This document shows, piece after piece, positions 34,403 to 42,942 of a stretch of DNA of 55,512 bases; the first letter of the stretch is position 1; every line of letters begins with the position of its first letter. Location: contig NZ_FOCB01000011.1 in NCBI RefSeq assembly GCF_900109995.1, forward strand, positions 154,789-210,300, in the 5' to 3' direction. The position numbers and the translations under genes are program-made. Origin of the DNA: Pseudomonas sp. ok272. GTDB lineage: Bacteria; Pseudomonadota; Gammaproteobacteria; Pseudomonadales; Pseudomonadaceae. The notes beneath the pieces are model-generated. The model ran no database searches. It saw only the letters and a list, made by a program, of their open reading frames with translations, and was not told where the DNA came from.

Positions 34403-34945
34403 GTCGCCATAGCCTCTGTGGGAGCAACTGTCTTAGCCATGCCGCTCGTCACCGCCATCGCGAGCAGGAATCTGGGTTGAGCCCGTAGGAGCGAGGCTTG
34501 CCCGCGAACCGGCCAGCCCATTCAACATCGAGGTCGCCAGACTTACCGCCTTCGCGGGCAAGGCTTAATGCCAGTCAGTTAAGCGAAACCCACGTGGGAG
34601 CGAGCCTGCTCGCGATAGCAGTAGGTCAGTCAACGGAGATGTTGGCAGTGTTGCCGTCTTCGCGAGCAGGCTCGCTCCCACAGGTTTGGCGCCTTAACTG
34701 ACTGGCATTAGGGCAAGCCTCGCTCCTACAAGGAATTGAGCTGCCCCCGGATGTGTGTTCGCCGTGGACCAGGGCGGGCTTGCTCGCGAAGGTGGTGTGC
34801 CAGGCGATGAAACTATTGACTGACACTCCCTGTTCGCGAGCAAGCCCGCTCCCACAGGGGGAAGTGTTGGATGTTCGAACGGTGCTCACCGCTAAAACCA
34901 CGTATCCTTCGCCCCCTGTGTCACCTTCATCCCCGCGAGGACAGT
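34403..34945. other. REP-rich intergenic region with nested MITE
   Basis: A 543-bp non-coding stretch between the aldo/keto reductase and rarD. It holds at least five REP arms (around 34483-34515, the pair inside the MITE, 34711-34733, 34770-34790, 34833-34857) and one small inverted-repeat element. No gene is supported. Confidence 0.8.
34566..34710. mobile_element. 145-bp IS4-like MITE carrying a REPIN
   Basis: The ends are perfect 18-bp terminal inverted repeats, TAATGCCAGTCAGTTAAG at 34566-34583 and its complement at 34693-34710. The flanks GGGCAAGGCT (34556-34565) and GGGCAAGCCT (34711-34720) match at 9 of 10 positions and look like a target-site duplication inside a pre-existing REP. 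The core is an inverted REP pair (about 34594-34616 and 34658-34682). From memory, the ends resemble those of the IS4 family. There is no transposase. Confidence 0.75.
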
Positions 34946-35827
34946 TTGTCTAAAGGTATTGCTCTATCGGTATCCGCCTCGGTGCTGTTCGCCGTCATGT
35001 ACTACTTCACTTCCCTGCTGTCGCCCTTGGACGGCGTGGAGATTTTTGGCTGGCGCATGCTGCTGACCGTGCCGTGCATGACCGTGTTCATGCTGGTGTC
35101 GGGCGAGTGGAAGCGGGTCGTCGAACTCGTGCGTCGGCTCGTTGGCAAGCCGGCCTTGCTGGCGGGCGTGCTGGTGTCCTCGGCATTGCTGGGCGTGCAG
35201 TTGTGGCTGTTCATGTGGGCACCCCTCAATGGCCGCAGCCTGGACGTGTCCCTGGGCTACTTCCTGCTGCCGCTGACCATGGTGCTGACCGGACGCATTG
35301 TGTATGGCGAACGGCTGTCGTACCTGCAAAAGATCGCCACCGGCCTGGCCACCCTGGGCGTGCTCAATGAGCTTTACCAGGTGGGCGGTTTTTCGTGGGC
35401 GACGCTGCTGGTAGCCATCGGTTATCCCATCTACTTCGTACTGCGGCGGCGCCTGGCTGCCGACAACCTCGGCGGCTTGTGGCTGGATATGGCGCTGCTG
35501 CTGCCGGTGGCGTACTGGATCGTGCACAGCGGCGCACAAGGCTTTGGCGTATTCGGCCAGCATCCGTGGCTGTCACTGCTGATTCCCATGCTGGGGGTGA
35601 TCAGCGCCTCGGCACTGGTGGCGTACATCATCGCCAGCCGCCTGCTGCCGTTCAGCCTGTTCGGTCTGCTCAGCTACGTCGAGCCGGTGCTGTTGCTGGG
35701 GGTGGCGCTGCTGCTGGGTGAGAGCATCAAGGCGGGGGAATGGCTGACCTACATCCCGATCTGGTTGGCGGTGCTGGTCCTGGTGTTTGAAGGGTTCAAG
35801 CACTTGGTGCGCCAGCGCAAGCCTTGA
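34946..35827 (+). CDS. rarD: RarD-type EamA transporter
   Basis: A 293-residue inner-membrane protein of the DMT superfamily with ten hydrophobic segments, matching the RarD (chloramphenicol-sensitive protein) group: SKGIALSVSASVLFAVMYYF at the N-terminus and LLSYVEPVLLLGVALLLGE near the C-terminus. I place the start at TTG 34946 because it restores the family M-SKG N-terminus and has GAGGA upstream; an ATG at 34871 would add 25 unrelated residues. The substrate is unknown. Confidence 0.85.
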   Translation: MSKGIALSVSASVLFAVMYYFTSLLSPLDGVEIFGWRMLLTVPCMTVFMLVSGEWKRVVELVRRLVGKPALLAGVLVSSALLGVQLWLFMWAPLNGRSLDVSLGYFLLPLTMVLTGRIVYGERLSYLQKIATGLATLGVLNELYQVGGFSWATLLVAIGYPIYFVLRRRLAADNLGGLWLDMALLLPVAYWIVHSGAQGFGVFGQHPWLSLLIPMLGVISASALVAYIIASRLLPFSLFGLLSYVEPVLLLGVALLLGESIKAGEWLTYIPIWLAVLVLVFEGFKHLVRQRKP

Positions 35828-35842
35828 TCCCATATAAAACGG

Positions 35843-35930
35843 TGTGGGAGCGAGCCTGCTCGCGATAGCGGCGTGTCAGTCGACATTGAGATGACTGATT
35901 CACCGAATTCGCGAGCAGGCTCGCTCCCAC
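35843..35930. repeat. REPIN between rarD and hpd
   Basis: Inverted REP arms lie at 35843-35866 and 35908-35930 in the convergent intergenic space, with core GAGCGAGCCTGCTCGCGA. Confidence 0.88.
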
Positions 35931-35938
35931 AGGTTTAT

Positions 35939-37018
35939 TTACTGTTCGGTGCTCAACACACCCCGACGGACCTGGTCGCGCTCGATGGATTCGAACAGGG
36001 CCTTGAAGTTGCCTTCGCCAAACCCATCGTCGCCCTTGCGCTGGATGAACTCAAAGAACACCGGCCCCATCAGGGTTTCCGAGAAGATCTGCAGCAGCAG
36101 GCGCTTGTCACCCGACTCCGACGAACCGTCCAGCAGAATCCCCCGCGCTTGCAGTTCGCCAACCGGTTCGCCGTGGTTCGGCAAGCGGCCTTCGAGCATT
36201 TCATAGTAGGTCTCCGGCGGCGCGGTCATGAAGCGCATGCCGATGCTTTTCAGGTGGTCCCAGGTCTGGATCAGGTCGTCCGCCAGGAACGCCACGTGCT
36301 GGATGCCCTCGCCGTTGAACTGCATCAGGAACTCTTCGATCTGCCCGGCACCCTTGGACGACTCTTCGTTCAACGGGATGCGAATCATGCCATCGGGGGC
36401 GGTCATGGCCTTGGAGGTCAGGCCGGTGTATTCGCCCTTGATGTCGAAATAGCGGATCTCGCGGAAGTTGAACAGTTTCTCGTAGAAGTTGGCCCAATAG
36501 GCCATGCGGCCGCGGTACACGTTGTGGGTCAGGTGATCGATGATCTTCAGGCCCGCGCCGACCGGGTTGCGGTCCACACCTTCGATGAACACGAAGTCGA
36601 TGTCATAGATCGAGCTGCCTTCGCCGAAACGGTCGATCAGGTACAGCGGCGCACCGCCAATGCCTTTGATCGCCGGCAGGTTCAACTCCATCGGGCCGGT
36701 CTCGATGTGGATCGGCTGGGCGCCGAGTTCCAGGGCGCGGTTGTAGGCCCTTTGCGAATCCTTGACCCGAAACGCCATGCCGCACACCGACGGGCCATGC
36801 TCGGCCGCGAAGTACGAGGCCACGCTGTGGGGTTCGTTGTTAAGGATCAGGTTGATCGCGCCCTGGCGATACAGGTGCACGTTCTTGGAGCGGTGGCTCG
36901 CGACCTTGGTGAAACCCATGATTTCGAAGATCGGCTCAAGGGTGTTCGGGGTCGGCGATGCGAATTCGATGAACTCGAAGCCCATCAGGCCCATTGGGTT
37001 TTCGTATAAATCTGCCAT
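35939..37018 (-). CDS. hpd: 4-hydroxyphenylpyruvate dioxygenase
   Basis: A 359-residue Fe(II) dioxygenase that converts 4-hydroxyphenylpyruvate to homogentisate in tyrosine catabolism. The iron ligands are all present: H162 in DHLTHNV, H241 in IQHVAFL and E323 in FFEFIQR. These match the H161/H240/E322 triad known from the P. fluorescens enzyme with a one-residue offset. Length and bacterial short form agree. No hmg or other tyrosine-pathway genes adjoin. Two palindromes lie just upstream and may be operators. Confidence 0.97.
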   Translation of the reverse strand: MADLYENPMGLMGFEFIEFASPTPNTLEPIFEIMGFTKVASHRSKNVHLYRQGAINLILNNEPHSVASYFAAEHGPSVCGMAFRVKDSQRAYNRALELGAQPIHIETGPMELNLPAIKGIGGAPLYLIDRFGEGSSIYDIDFVFIEGVDRNPVGAGLKIIDHLTHNVYRGRMAYWANFYEKLFNFREIRYFDIKGEYTGLTSKAMTAPDGMIRIPLNEESSKGAGQIEEFLMQFNGEGIQHVAFLADDLIQTWDHLKSIGMRFMTAPPETYYEMLEGRLPNHGEPVGELQARGILLDGSSESGDKRLLLQIFSETLMGPVFFEFIQRKGDDGFGEGNFKALFESIERDQVRRGVLSTEQ

Positions 37019-37044
37019 GGTTGGCGCCTCATCATTATTAGACG

Positions 37045-37068
37045 TAACGGATCGTTAGTTGCTAGCAA
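37045..37068. promoter_or_regulatory. Twin palindromes upstream of hpd
   Basis: TAACGGATCGTTA (37045-37057, arms TAACG/CGTTA) is followed two bases later by TTGCTAGCAA (37059-37068, a perfect 10-bp dyad), 27-50 bp upstream of the hpd start. They are in the position of an operator or promoter-overlapping site. Confidence 0.45.
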
Positions 37069-37263
37069 TGCTGAGGGCGACGGGTGGCGCACAGGAGATG
37101 CCGCGCACGCTGCGGGCGAGAAAATCACCGTAGATCAGTTGGCACCCAAATATCTTCATGTTCGACCCAAGGCTTTGACGGGCGAGGCTTCTGCTGCCAG
37201 AAGACGTTATTCTTATATGCGTAACTGGATTCTACACAGCGTAAATAGGTTTGTCCGCCCTCT

Positions 37264-38214
37264 CTATAAAATCCGCCTTTTTCGCGCCGACGCAAGGGGT
37301 TTGTTACACAGGTAAATCCCCAGCACGATGGCTCCGCCCCCCAGGTACATTGGCGCACTCAGGTGCTCGCCGAGCAACAGCGCGCCAAAGACCACGGCCG
37401 TCAGCGGATTCAACGCGATGAACACGCCCGCACGGGTCGCACCGATTTTGCCAATGCCCTGGTAGTACCAGATATAGGCCAGCGCCGACCCCAGTACGCC
37501 GAGGTACACCAGGCTCACGATCTGCACGGGCTGCAACCGGGCTGCAACCTCAAGGCTCAATTCCCCCCGCACGGCGCTGGCGGTCCACAGCATCAACGTG
37601 CCGAGCACAATCGAATAGGTCACCGTGTGCAGCGCGCCCAGTGCCTGGTTCAGCCCCTTGGAGCACAGCGAATAAACGCCCCAGCCCAGCACACACCCGA
37701 GAATCAGCAGATCGCCGATCCAGGCGTTCACACCGCTGCCGTCCCATGCCGGCTGGTCGCGACTGACAATCACCAGCCCTGCCCCAACCAGGCAGATCGC
37801 AATGCCCGCGACCTTGGTCCTGCCCAGGCGTTCCTTGAACAGCAACCATGACGCCAGCCCGATGACTGCCGGGTTCAAGGCCACGATCAGCGATGCCCGG
37901 GAGGCGTTGATGTAGTGCAAGCCGTAGAAGAAGCACAGGTTGTAGAAGAAGATCCCAAAGAACCCCAGCAGCCCCAGCTGCAACCATTGCCGCCCGGTTG
38001 GCCAGCGCAGGGGGACCCGTGCAACCGCCATGAACAGCAACAAGGCAACGCTGGCCAGCAGGAAGCGCAGACTCGCGGCGAACAATGGCGTCACGTCATC
38101 GGCCAGCAACCGCCCGGCGACAAACGTACCGCCCCAGAGCATGGTGACCGTGGCGAGCTTCAGATACACCGGCACATCCGAATCACCACTAACGCTATGG
38201 ATCAGGCTTTTCAT
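37264..38214 (-). CDS. EamA/DMT-family transporter
   Basis: A 316-residue drug/metabolite exporter with ten hydrophobic segments and two EamA repeats (WGGTFVAGRLLADDVTP in the first; LGSALAYIWYYQGIGKIG in the second). ATG 38214 has GGAG upstream and is preferred to 38232. It is divergent from a LysR gene with a 78-bp gap holding a palindrome, so it is probably the target of that regulator. It may export amino acids or related metabolites, but the substrate is unproven. Confidence 0.9.
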   Translation of the reverse strand: MKSLIHSVSGDSDVPVYLKLATVTMLWGGTFVAGRLLADDVTPLFAASLRFLLASVALLLFMAVARVPLRWPTGRQWLQLGLLGFFGIFFYNLCFFYGLHYINASRASLIVALNPAVIGLASWLLFKERLGRTKVAGIAICLVGAGLVIVSRDQPAWDGSGVNAWIGDLLILGCVLGWGVYSLCSKGLNQALGALHTVTYSIVLGTLMLWTASAVRGELSLEVAARLQPVQIVSLVYLGVLGSALAYIWYYQGIGKIGATRAGVFIALNPLTAVVFGALLLGEHLSAPMYLGGGAIVLGIYLCNKPLASARKRRIL

Positions 38215-38260
38215 AACACTCCGAACAATCACGACAGGCTAAGCCCCCATTCTTTATGTA

Positions 38261-38272
38261 ATGATTGATCAT
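38261..38272. promoter_or_regulatory. Palindrome between DMT exporter and LysR
   Basis: ATGATTGATCAT (arms ATGAT/ATCAT) lies in the short divergent gap, 20 bp before the LysR ATG. It is a plausible autoregulatory operator. Confidence 0.4.
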
Positions 38273-38292
38273 CGTAAAATGAGTAAACACTC

Positions 38293-39165
38293 ATGACCCT
38301 GAGCCAACTCGAGATTTTTTCCCTGGTCGCCGAGCTACAGGGCTTCACCAGCGCCGCCCATCGCTTGGGGATCAGCCAATCGGCGGTGTCCCATGCCATC
38401 AAGTCGCTGGAACAGGAGTTGGGCGTCGAGTTGCTCAGGCGGCATCCATCGCAGATCGAACTCAGCGACATCGGCCAGCAACTGCTGCTGCGTGCCCGCG
38501 CCATGCTCGGCCTGGCCAGTACCCTGCGCCAGGAAGCGGCAGACGCCCGCGGCATGAAGCGCGGTACGCTGCGCATCGGCTCATTTGGCCCGACCGCCTC
38601 GATCAAGCTGCTGCCGCTGATCCTGCAGCGCTACCGCGAGGCCTTTCCCGGGATTGACGTGCATGTCGACGAAGGACCGGACCGCCAAGTCCTGCAGTGG
38701 TTGGATGAGCGGCGCATCGATGTCGGTTTTGTGGTGTTGCCGCAAGAGCGCTTCGACACCTTCCCCTTGATGGAGGACCAAATGGTGGCGCTGGTGCCCG
38801 CCGGGCATGCCCTCTGGACCCGCGACAGTGTGCAACTGGACGATTTGTGCCATGACCCGTTCATTCTCACCGAAGCCGGTTCCTCGGAACGGGTGTCGCG
38901 CCTGTTCGCCGGCGCCGGGCTGACGCCGAACATCCGCTATCGCAGCGCGCAATTGCTCAGCACCCTGGACCTCGTCAGCCGTGGCGAGGCACTGACCATC
39001 GTGGCCGAGGGCTCGCTTCCAGAGAGGGCGTCGGTGCACTACGCGAAAAAGCCGCTGTCGCCTGCGGTCCCGCGACAAGTGGGTTTGGCGGTGCTCGATG
39101 AACGCCAGTCCTCCCCCGCGACCCTGGCCTTCATCAAGCTGGCATCGAGCCTCGACTACGCGTGA
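38293..39165 (+). CDS. LysR-family transcriptional regulator
   Basis: A 290-residue LysR regulator. The helix-turn-helix covers 1-60 (LEIFSLVAELQGFTSAAHRL, SQSAVSHAIKSLEQELGVELL), and the effector-binding domain runs from about residue 90 (GTLRIGSFGPTASIKLLP). It is divergent from the DMT-family exporter and likely activates it in response to the exported metabolite. Codon use is native. Confidence 0.92.
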   Translation: MTLSQLEIFSLVAELQGFTSAAHRLGISQSAVSHAIKSLEQELGVELLRRHPSQIELSDIGQQLLLRARAMLGLASTLRQEAADARGMKRGTLRIGSFGPTASIKLLPLILQRYREAFPGIDVHVDEGPDRQVLQWLDERRIDVGFVVLPQERFDTFPLMEDQMVALVPAGHALWTRDSVQLDDLCHDPFILTEAGSSERVSRLFAGAGLTPNIRYRSAQLLSTLDLVSRGEALTIVAEGSLPERASVHYAKKPLSPAVPRQVGLAVLDERQSSPATLAFIKLASSLDYA

Positions 39166-39280
39166 ACAGCACAAACCCCCAGTGCCATCTATCATCCCCG
39201 GTATCTGATCTCTTCTTGGCTGACGCGCCCTTGCCCTGCCTGCATTTGAGACCACATCCCCTTCGCCGCAGGTTGTATCC

Positions 39281-40816
39281 ATGCCATTGACCCTCAAGCC
39301 CCGCCGAAAACCCGCCGTGCGTAACGCGATCACGTTACTGGCCGGGCTGGTGCCCATGCTGTTGGGGACGGTGATTCTGTACCTGCAGGCCGAACACACA
39401 CTGAAACAAAGCACCCGGCAGACCGCCGAGGAGGCCGTGCGGCAATTCGACCTGATGCTGGACAACACCGCGTTGGCCGCACAGGAACTACTGCCGCTCG
39501 CGGGGCAACCTTGCGCCGAGGTGAAGCTGGCCCTTCGGGAGCAGGTCACGCGCCGGCCTTTCGTGCGCTCGACCAATCTGGTGTTGAACAACAATTTGTA
39601 TTGCAGTTCGCTGTTCGGTGAATTCGAGGAACAGGTCAACCCAGGCGACTACACCCAAGGCAAACTGTGGCTGATGAACGGCAACCCGGTGACGCCCAAC
39701 ACCGCCTTGCTGGTGTATCGCCTCAGCGAAGGCGAGCGAGGCGTCCTGAGCACACTCGACGGTTACCACCTGAGCAACGTCCTGCGCCTGATTGGCCGCA
39801 AGACCCTGTTGCTGCTGCAAGTCGGCCCCAACTGGCTGTCTGCCGACGGAACGGTCCATGAGGGCCGGCTACCCGCAATGCCCGTGGCCCAGAACACGCT
39901 CGAATCTTCCCGCTATGCATTTGAAGTCGAGGCTGGCTTTCCCGCGGGAGAAGTCTGGCGCTACATGGCCAGTGAATACCCGCCCCTGTTCAGCCTGCTG
40001 ATTTTCTTCGGGGCGATAGCCGGAACGATTGGCCATTGGCTGCAAAAACGCGCGTCGTCGCCCAGCCATGAACTGCAACGAGCCCTGGAAGCGGCCGAAT
40101 TCATCCCCTATTTTCAACCGGTCGTACGCGGCGACAACAAGCAATGGGCCGGCGTCGAAGTGTTGATGCGCTGGAAACACCCCAGGGAAGGCCTGGTACG
40201 CCCAGACTTGTTCATACCGTTCGCCGAACACTCAGGGCTGATTGTGCCGATGACGCGCTTGCTGATGCGCCAGACCGCCGCGTTGCTCGCGCCACACACC
40301 ACGCCGTTCAATGAAACGTTTCATATCGGCATTAACATCACCGCCAATCACTGCCAGAACCTGGAGTTGGTCGATGACTGCCGCGAGTTTCTTGCCGCCT
40401 TCGCGCCAGGCAGCGTGGTGCTGATCCTGGAGCTGACCGAACGCGAACTGGTCGTGCCCTCCCCGGTCACCCATCAATTGTTCGAGCAACTGCACGCACT
40501 GGGGATCAAGATCGCCATCGATGATTTTGGTACCGGGCACTCCAGCCTGGCTTACTTGCGCCAGTTCAATGTGGACTACCTGAAGATCGACCAGAGCTTT
40601 GTGGCGATGATCGGTGCTGATGCGCTGTCGCGCCACATACTCGATAGCATTATCGAGCTGTCCGGAAAACTCGACTTGGAGATCGTCGCTGAAGGTGTCG
40701 AAACACTGGAGCAGAGCGACTATCTAGCCCGCCATGGTGTGAACTTCCTCCAAGGCTATCTGTATGGAAGGCCAATGCCTGGGGCCGAGCTGATTATCCA
40801 GCTCCACCGCCACTAA
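39281..40816 (+). CDS. CSS-domain EAL cyclic-di-GMP phosphodiesterase
   Basis: A 511-residue membrane protein. TM1 (AITLLAGLVPMLLGTVILYL) is followed by a ~200-residue periplasmic CSS-motif sensor domain with the CSS triad in LYCSSLFG and a second cysteine in GQPCAEV. TM2 (PLFSLLIFFGAIAGTIGHWL) precedes a cytoplasmic EAL domain. The signature is EVLMRWKHP instead of EAL. Other catalytic features are present: NITANH, LELTER, the DDFGTG metal-binding loop, KID, and EGVET. Active hydrolysis of c-di-GMP to pGpG is expected. CSS-EAL proteins are controlled by periplasmic redox state (DsbA/DsbB) in enterobacteria. Confidence 0.93.
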   Translation: MPLTLKPRRKPAVRNAITLLAGLVPMLLGTVILYLQAEHTLKQSTRQTAEEAVRQFDLMLDNTALAAQELLPLAGQPCAEVKLALREQVTRRPFVRSTNLVLNNNLYCSSLFGEFEEQVNPGDYTQGKLWLMNGNPVTPNTALLVYRLSEGERGVLSTLDGYHLSNVLRLIGRKTLLLLQVGPNWLSADGTVHEGRLPAMPVAQNTLESSRYAFEVEAGFPAGEVWRYMASEYPPLFSLLIFFGAIAGTIGHWLQKRASSPSHELQRALEAAEFIPYFQPVVRGDNKQWAGVEVLMRWKHPREGLVRPDLFIPFAEHSGLIVPMTRLLMRQTAALLAPHTTPFNETFHIGINITANHCQNLELVDDCREFLAAFAPGSVVLILELTERELVVPSPVTHQLFEQLHALGIKIAIDDFGTGHSSLAYLRQFNVDYLKIDQSFVAMIGADALSRHILDSIIELSGKLDLEIVAEGVETLEQSDYLARHGVNFLQGYLYGRPMPGAELIIQLHRH

Positions 40817-41065
40817 TTAGCGGGGTATTAACGCCCCCCGGAAAACCCTTGGTAAATGAATTCACCCAGCAAATTGCTTCAGATAATGACGCCCCGTTAC
40901 ATGCTGAAAAAGACCTTATTTACTCTGGGACAATTAACTACTACAATTTTTCGTGCCTGCGCAGAATTGACGGGCTCGCTATTATCACCGAGTCGCTACA
41001 AGGCTCTTGGCTTATAGCTTTGTTTGCGGTTGGTATCAGCCATTTACACTATTGGAGTAAAGATA
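40817..41065. promoter_or_regulatory. AT-rich leader of the MvaT-family gene
   Basis: About 250 bp of markedly AT-rich DNA separate the EAL gene from the MvaT-like gene. A 77-codon frame here (40849-41082) overlaps the regulator start and has no recognisable features. AT-rich upstream DNA is what H-NS-type proteins bind, so autoregulation is plausible. Confidence 0.4.
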
Positions 41066-41428
41066 TTGTCCAGACTCGCTGAATTTCGTGCAGCCGAAAA
41101 GGCCCTTCAAGAACAGCTCGCGCAGCTGGAATCGCTGAAGAATGACGCCGGGCTAAAGAAAGAAATCGAATTCGAAGAAAAGCTCCAGGGGCTGATGAAA
41201 ACCTACGGCAAGGGTCTGCGCGACATCGTCGCCATCCTCGACCCGAACCCCAAGTCCAGCCTCCAGCAGGCGATTGCCCCCAAGACGCGCCGTGCACGCG
41301 TGGTCAAGGTCTATCAGAACCCGCACACCGGTGAACTGATCGAAACTAAAGGCGGCAACCACCGTGGCCTGAAAGCCTGGAAAGAACAATACGGTGCTGG
41401 CACTGTTGATTCATGGCTGCGCGGCTAA
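41066..41428 (+). CDS. MvaT/MvaU-type H-NS family xenogeneic silencer
   Basis: A 120-residue nucleoid protein of the Pseudomonas MvaT/MvaU (TurA/TurB) family, which coats AT-rich DNA and silences foreign genes. The N-terminal coiled-coil oligomerisation region (SRLAEFRAAEKALQEQLAQL to about residue 60) is followed by a linker and a C-terminal DNA-binding domain with TGELIETKGGNHRGLKAWK, carrying the AT-pincer GGN turn. I place the start at TTG 41066: GGAG lies eight bases upstream and it yields the family N-terminus. The terminator follows directly. It would be expected to bind the AT-rich island at 16.9-19.8 kb. Confidence 0.93.
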   Translation: MSRLAEFRAAEKALQEQLAQLESLKNDAGLKKEIEFEEKLQGLMKTYGKGLRDIVAILDPNPKSSLQQAIAPKTRRARVVKVYQNPHTGELIETKGGNHRGLKAWKEQYGAGTVDSWLRG

Positions 41429-41446
41429 GCATCAAGCAGCACCAAC

Positions 41447-41471
41447 AAGCCCTGTATATACAGGGCTTTTT
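41447..41471 (+). terminator. Intrinsic terminator of the MvaT-family gene
   Basis: AAGCCCTG-TATATA-CAGGGCTT followed by TTT forms a clean rho-independent terminator about 18 bp after the stop. Confidence 0.92.
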
Positions 41472-41619
41472 CATGCCCGCCATCAATTGATGTAACGACA
41501 TTCTTCGTAGCCCTCGAAAACACCCAATAGCCGCCACTGGCAACTCAACTTTGTGCTTAATCCGTTTGGCGTCTTGCCGCTCATCGAATGACAGGGTCCA
41601 CGCCTTGTCGAATGCACAA

Positions 41620-42156
41620 CTAGAACTTCAAACTGTTGCGCACACCCTGTACTTCATCCTGGCTGGCGGCATAAGCCTCGGCTTGGCCGGCGTAGGAAAA
41701 AACATACGCTTTCTCGCTATCAACCGCCGCGACTATTGTTTGCGACAACACATGCCGCCCATTCTGGGTAATGGTGCACGTCGTCTCCAACGCCTGTAAG
41801 CGACTCAATGTGGCAGGATGAATCCGGTTGCAGGCGCTCTGATATCCGCCCTGGAAAAAGTCTTTCTGGATCGCCTTGCGCATTTCCAACAGAACGCCTT
41901 GCACGTTGACCTCATGCCCGGTTTCAACCGCCGTCGTGGTCAGCTCCATGACCAGTACCGGATCGCCGTTTTCATCATGTTTCACCGCCCGCTGCCTCGA
42001 CACGTTCGTCGACGCCTGAACAGCGGAATCATCCCGGTCCAGGGTCTGTACCTGCCAACCGGTTGGCCAGCTGATTTGAGGCGTCGCCTCCTGCGCACCG
42101 ACTGCGCCAGCGAGCAGGCAGGTTAAAACCAACAGGGCGTGATGGGCTCGGATCAT
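41620..42156 (-). CDS. DUF4946 exported protein
   Basis: A 178-residue secreted protein. The signal peptide is MIRAHHALLVLTCLLAGAVGAQ, and the mature chain begins EATPQISWPTGWQV. Two cysteines (SACNRIHP and TTCTITQNG) are likely disulfide-bonded. This matches the DUF4946 family common in Pseudomonas; its function is unknown. The open frame extends far upstream through gloA on the other strand, but ATG 42156 gives a proper signal peptide. It is divergent from gloA; the two coding starts are about 195 bp apart. Confidence 0.8.
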   Translation of the reverse strand: MIRAHHALLVLTCLLAGAVGAQEATPQISWPTGWQVQTLDRDDSAVQASTNVSRQRAVKHDENGDPVLVMELTTTAVETGHEVNVQGVLLEMRKAIQKDFFQGGYQSACNRIHPATLSRLQALETTCTITQNGRHVLSQTIVAAVDSEKAYVFSYAGQAEAYAASQDEVQGVRNSLKF

Positions 42157-42351
42157 GTGGGCAAACACTGGCAGGACGAACGTCAAAGTCTGAGCCCTGC
42201 CACGCGTCCAGGCAATAGCCGCAGATTTGGCGTTGGCCCAGCGCAGCCCCTTGCGTATCATTGGCGCACCGCACGCAAGCCCTACCCATTGCAAGCCAAG
42301 GGACAGCTCGTTTTGCGAGCGCCGTTTGCCCCACTTTATTCCGGAGGGCCC

Positions 42352-42873
42352 ATGAGCCTGCACGATTTGAATAGCTTCCCCGGCGTTACCGCCCAACCTG
42401 ACACCGCCACCCAGCACTTCGTGTTCAACCACACCATGTTGCGGGTCAAGGACATTACCCAGTCGCTGGACTTCTACACCCGCATCCTGGGCTTTACCCT
42501 GGTCGAGAAACGCGACTTCCCGGAAGCCGAGTTCAGCCTGTACTTCCTGGCTCTGGTCGATAAAAACCAGGTCCCGGCCGATGCCGCCGCCCGTACCGAA
42601 TGGATGAAGTCGATCCCCGGCATCCTGGAGCTGACCCACAACCATGGCACCGAAAACGACCCGGACTTTGCCTACCACAACGGCAACACCGACCCACGCG
42701 GTTTTGGCCACATCTGCATCTCGGTGCCTGACATTCGCGCTGCGTGCGAACGCTTTGAAGCCCTGGGCTGTGACTTCCAGAAGCGCCTGAACGACGGCCG
42801 CATGAAGAGCCTGGCCTTCATCAAGGACCCGGATGGCTACTGGGTCGAGATCATCCAGCCAGCACCGCTGTAA
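42352..42873 (+). CDS. gloA: Lactoylglutathione lyase (glyoxalase I)
   Basis: A 173-residue glyoxalase I that isomerises the methylglyoxal-glutathione hemithioacetal to S-lactoylglutathione. The vicinal-oxygen-chelate fold shows metal ligands in FNHTMLRVKD (His), ILELTHNHG (Glu), FGHICISV (His) and YWVEIIQ (Glu). At 173 residues it is the long form, like the P. putida enzyme. ATG 42352 has GGAGGG upstream; the frame open from 42139 is fortuitous. A bidirectional terminator follows. Confidence 0.95.
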   Translation: MSLHDLNSFPGVTAQPDTATQHFVFNHTMLRVKDITQSLDFYTRILGFTLVEKRDFPEAEFSLYFLALVDKNQVPADAAARTEWMKSIPGILELTHNHGTENDPDFAYHNGNTDPRGFGHICISVPDIRAACERFEALGCDFQKRLNDGRMKSLAFIKDPDGYWVEIIQPAPL

Positions 42874-42889
42874 AAAACCGAGACAAAAA

Positions 42890-42917
42890 AAAGAGCCCAG
42901 CAATTGCTGGGCTCTTT
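42890..42917. terminator. Bidirectional terminator between gloA and mqo
   Basis: A 28-bp perfect palindrome (arms AAAGAGCCCAGCAA) has T-rich ends on both strands. It sits between the convergent gloA and mqo stops. Confidence 0.93.
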
Positions 42918-42942
42918 CGTTTCTGCAGGCGGCTGGCGCGTG

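Noticed and set aside
37125..37358. 77-codon minus-strand frame overlapping the DMT exporter end
   Set aside because: It overlaps a well-supported gene in another frame, has no recognisable features and no good ribosome site.
40849..41082. 77-codon frame before the MvaT-like gene
   Set aside because: It runs past the TTG start of the MvaT-family protein, has no family features, and lies in AT-rich leader DNA.
41620..42903. Long frame read as one 427-residue protein
   Set aside because: Only the last 178 codons are a gene (DUF4946). The rest is antisense to gloA.
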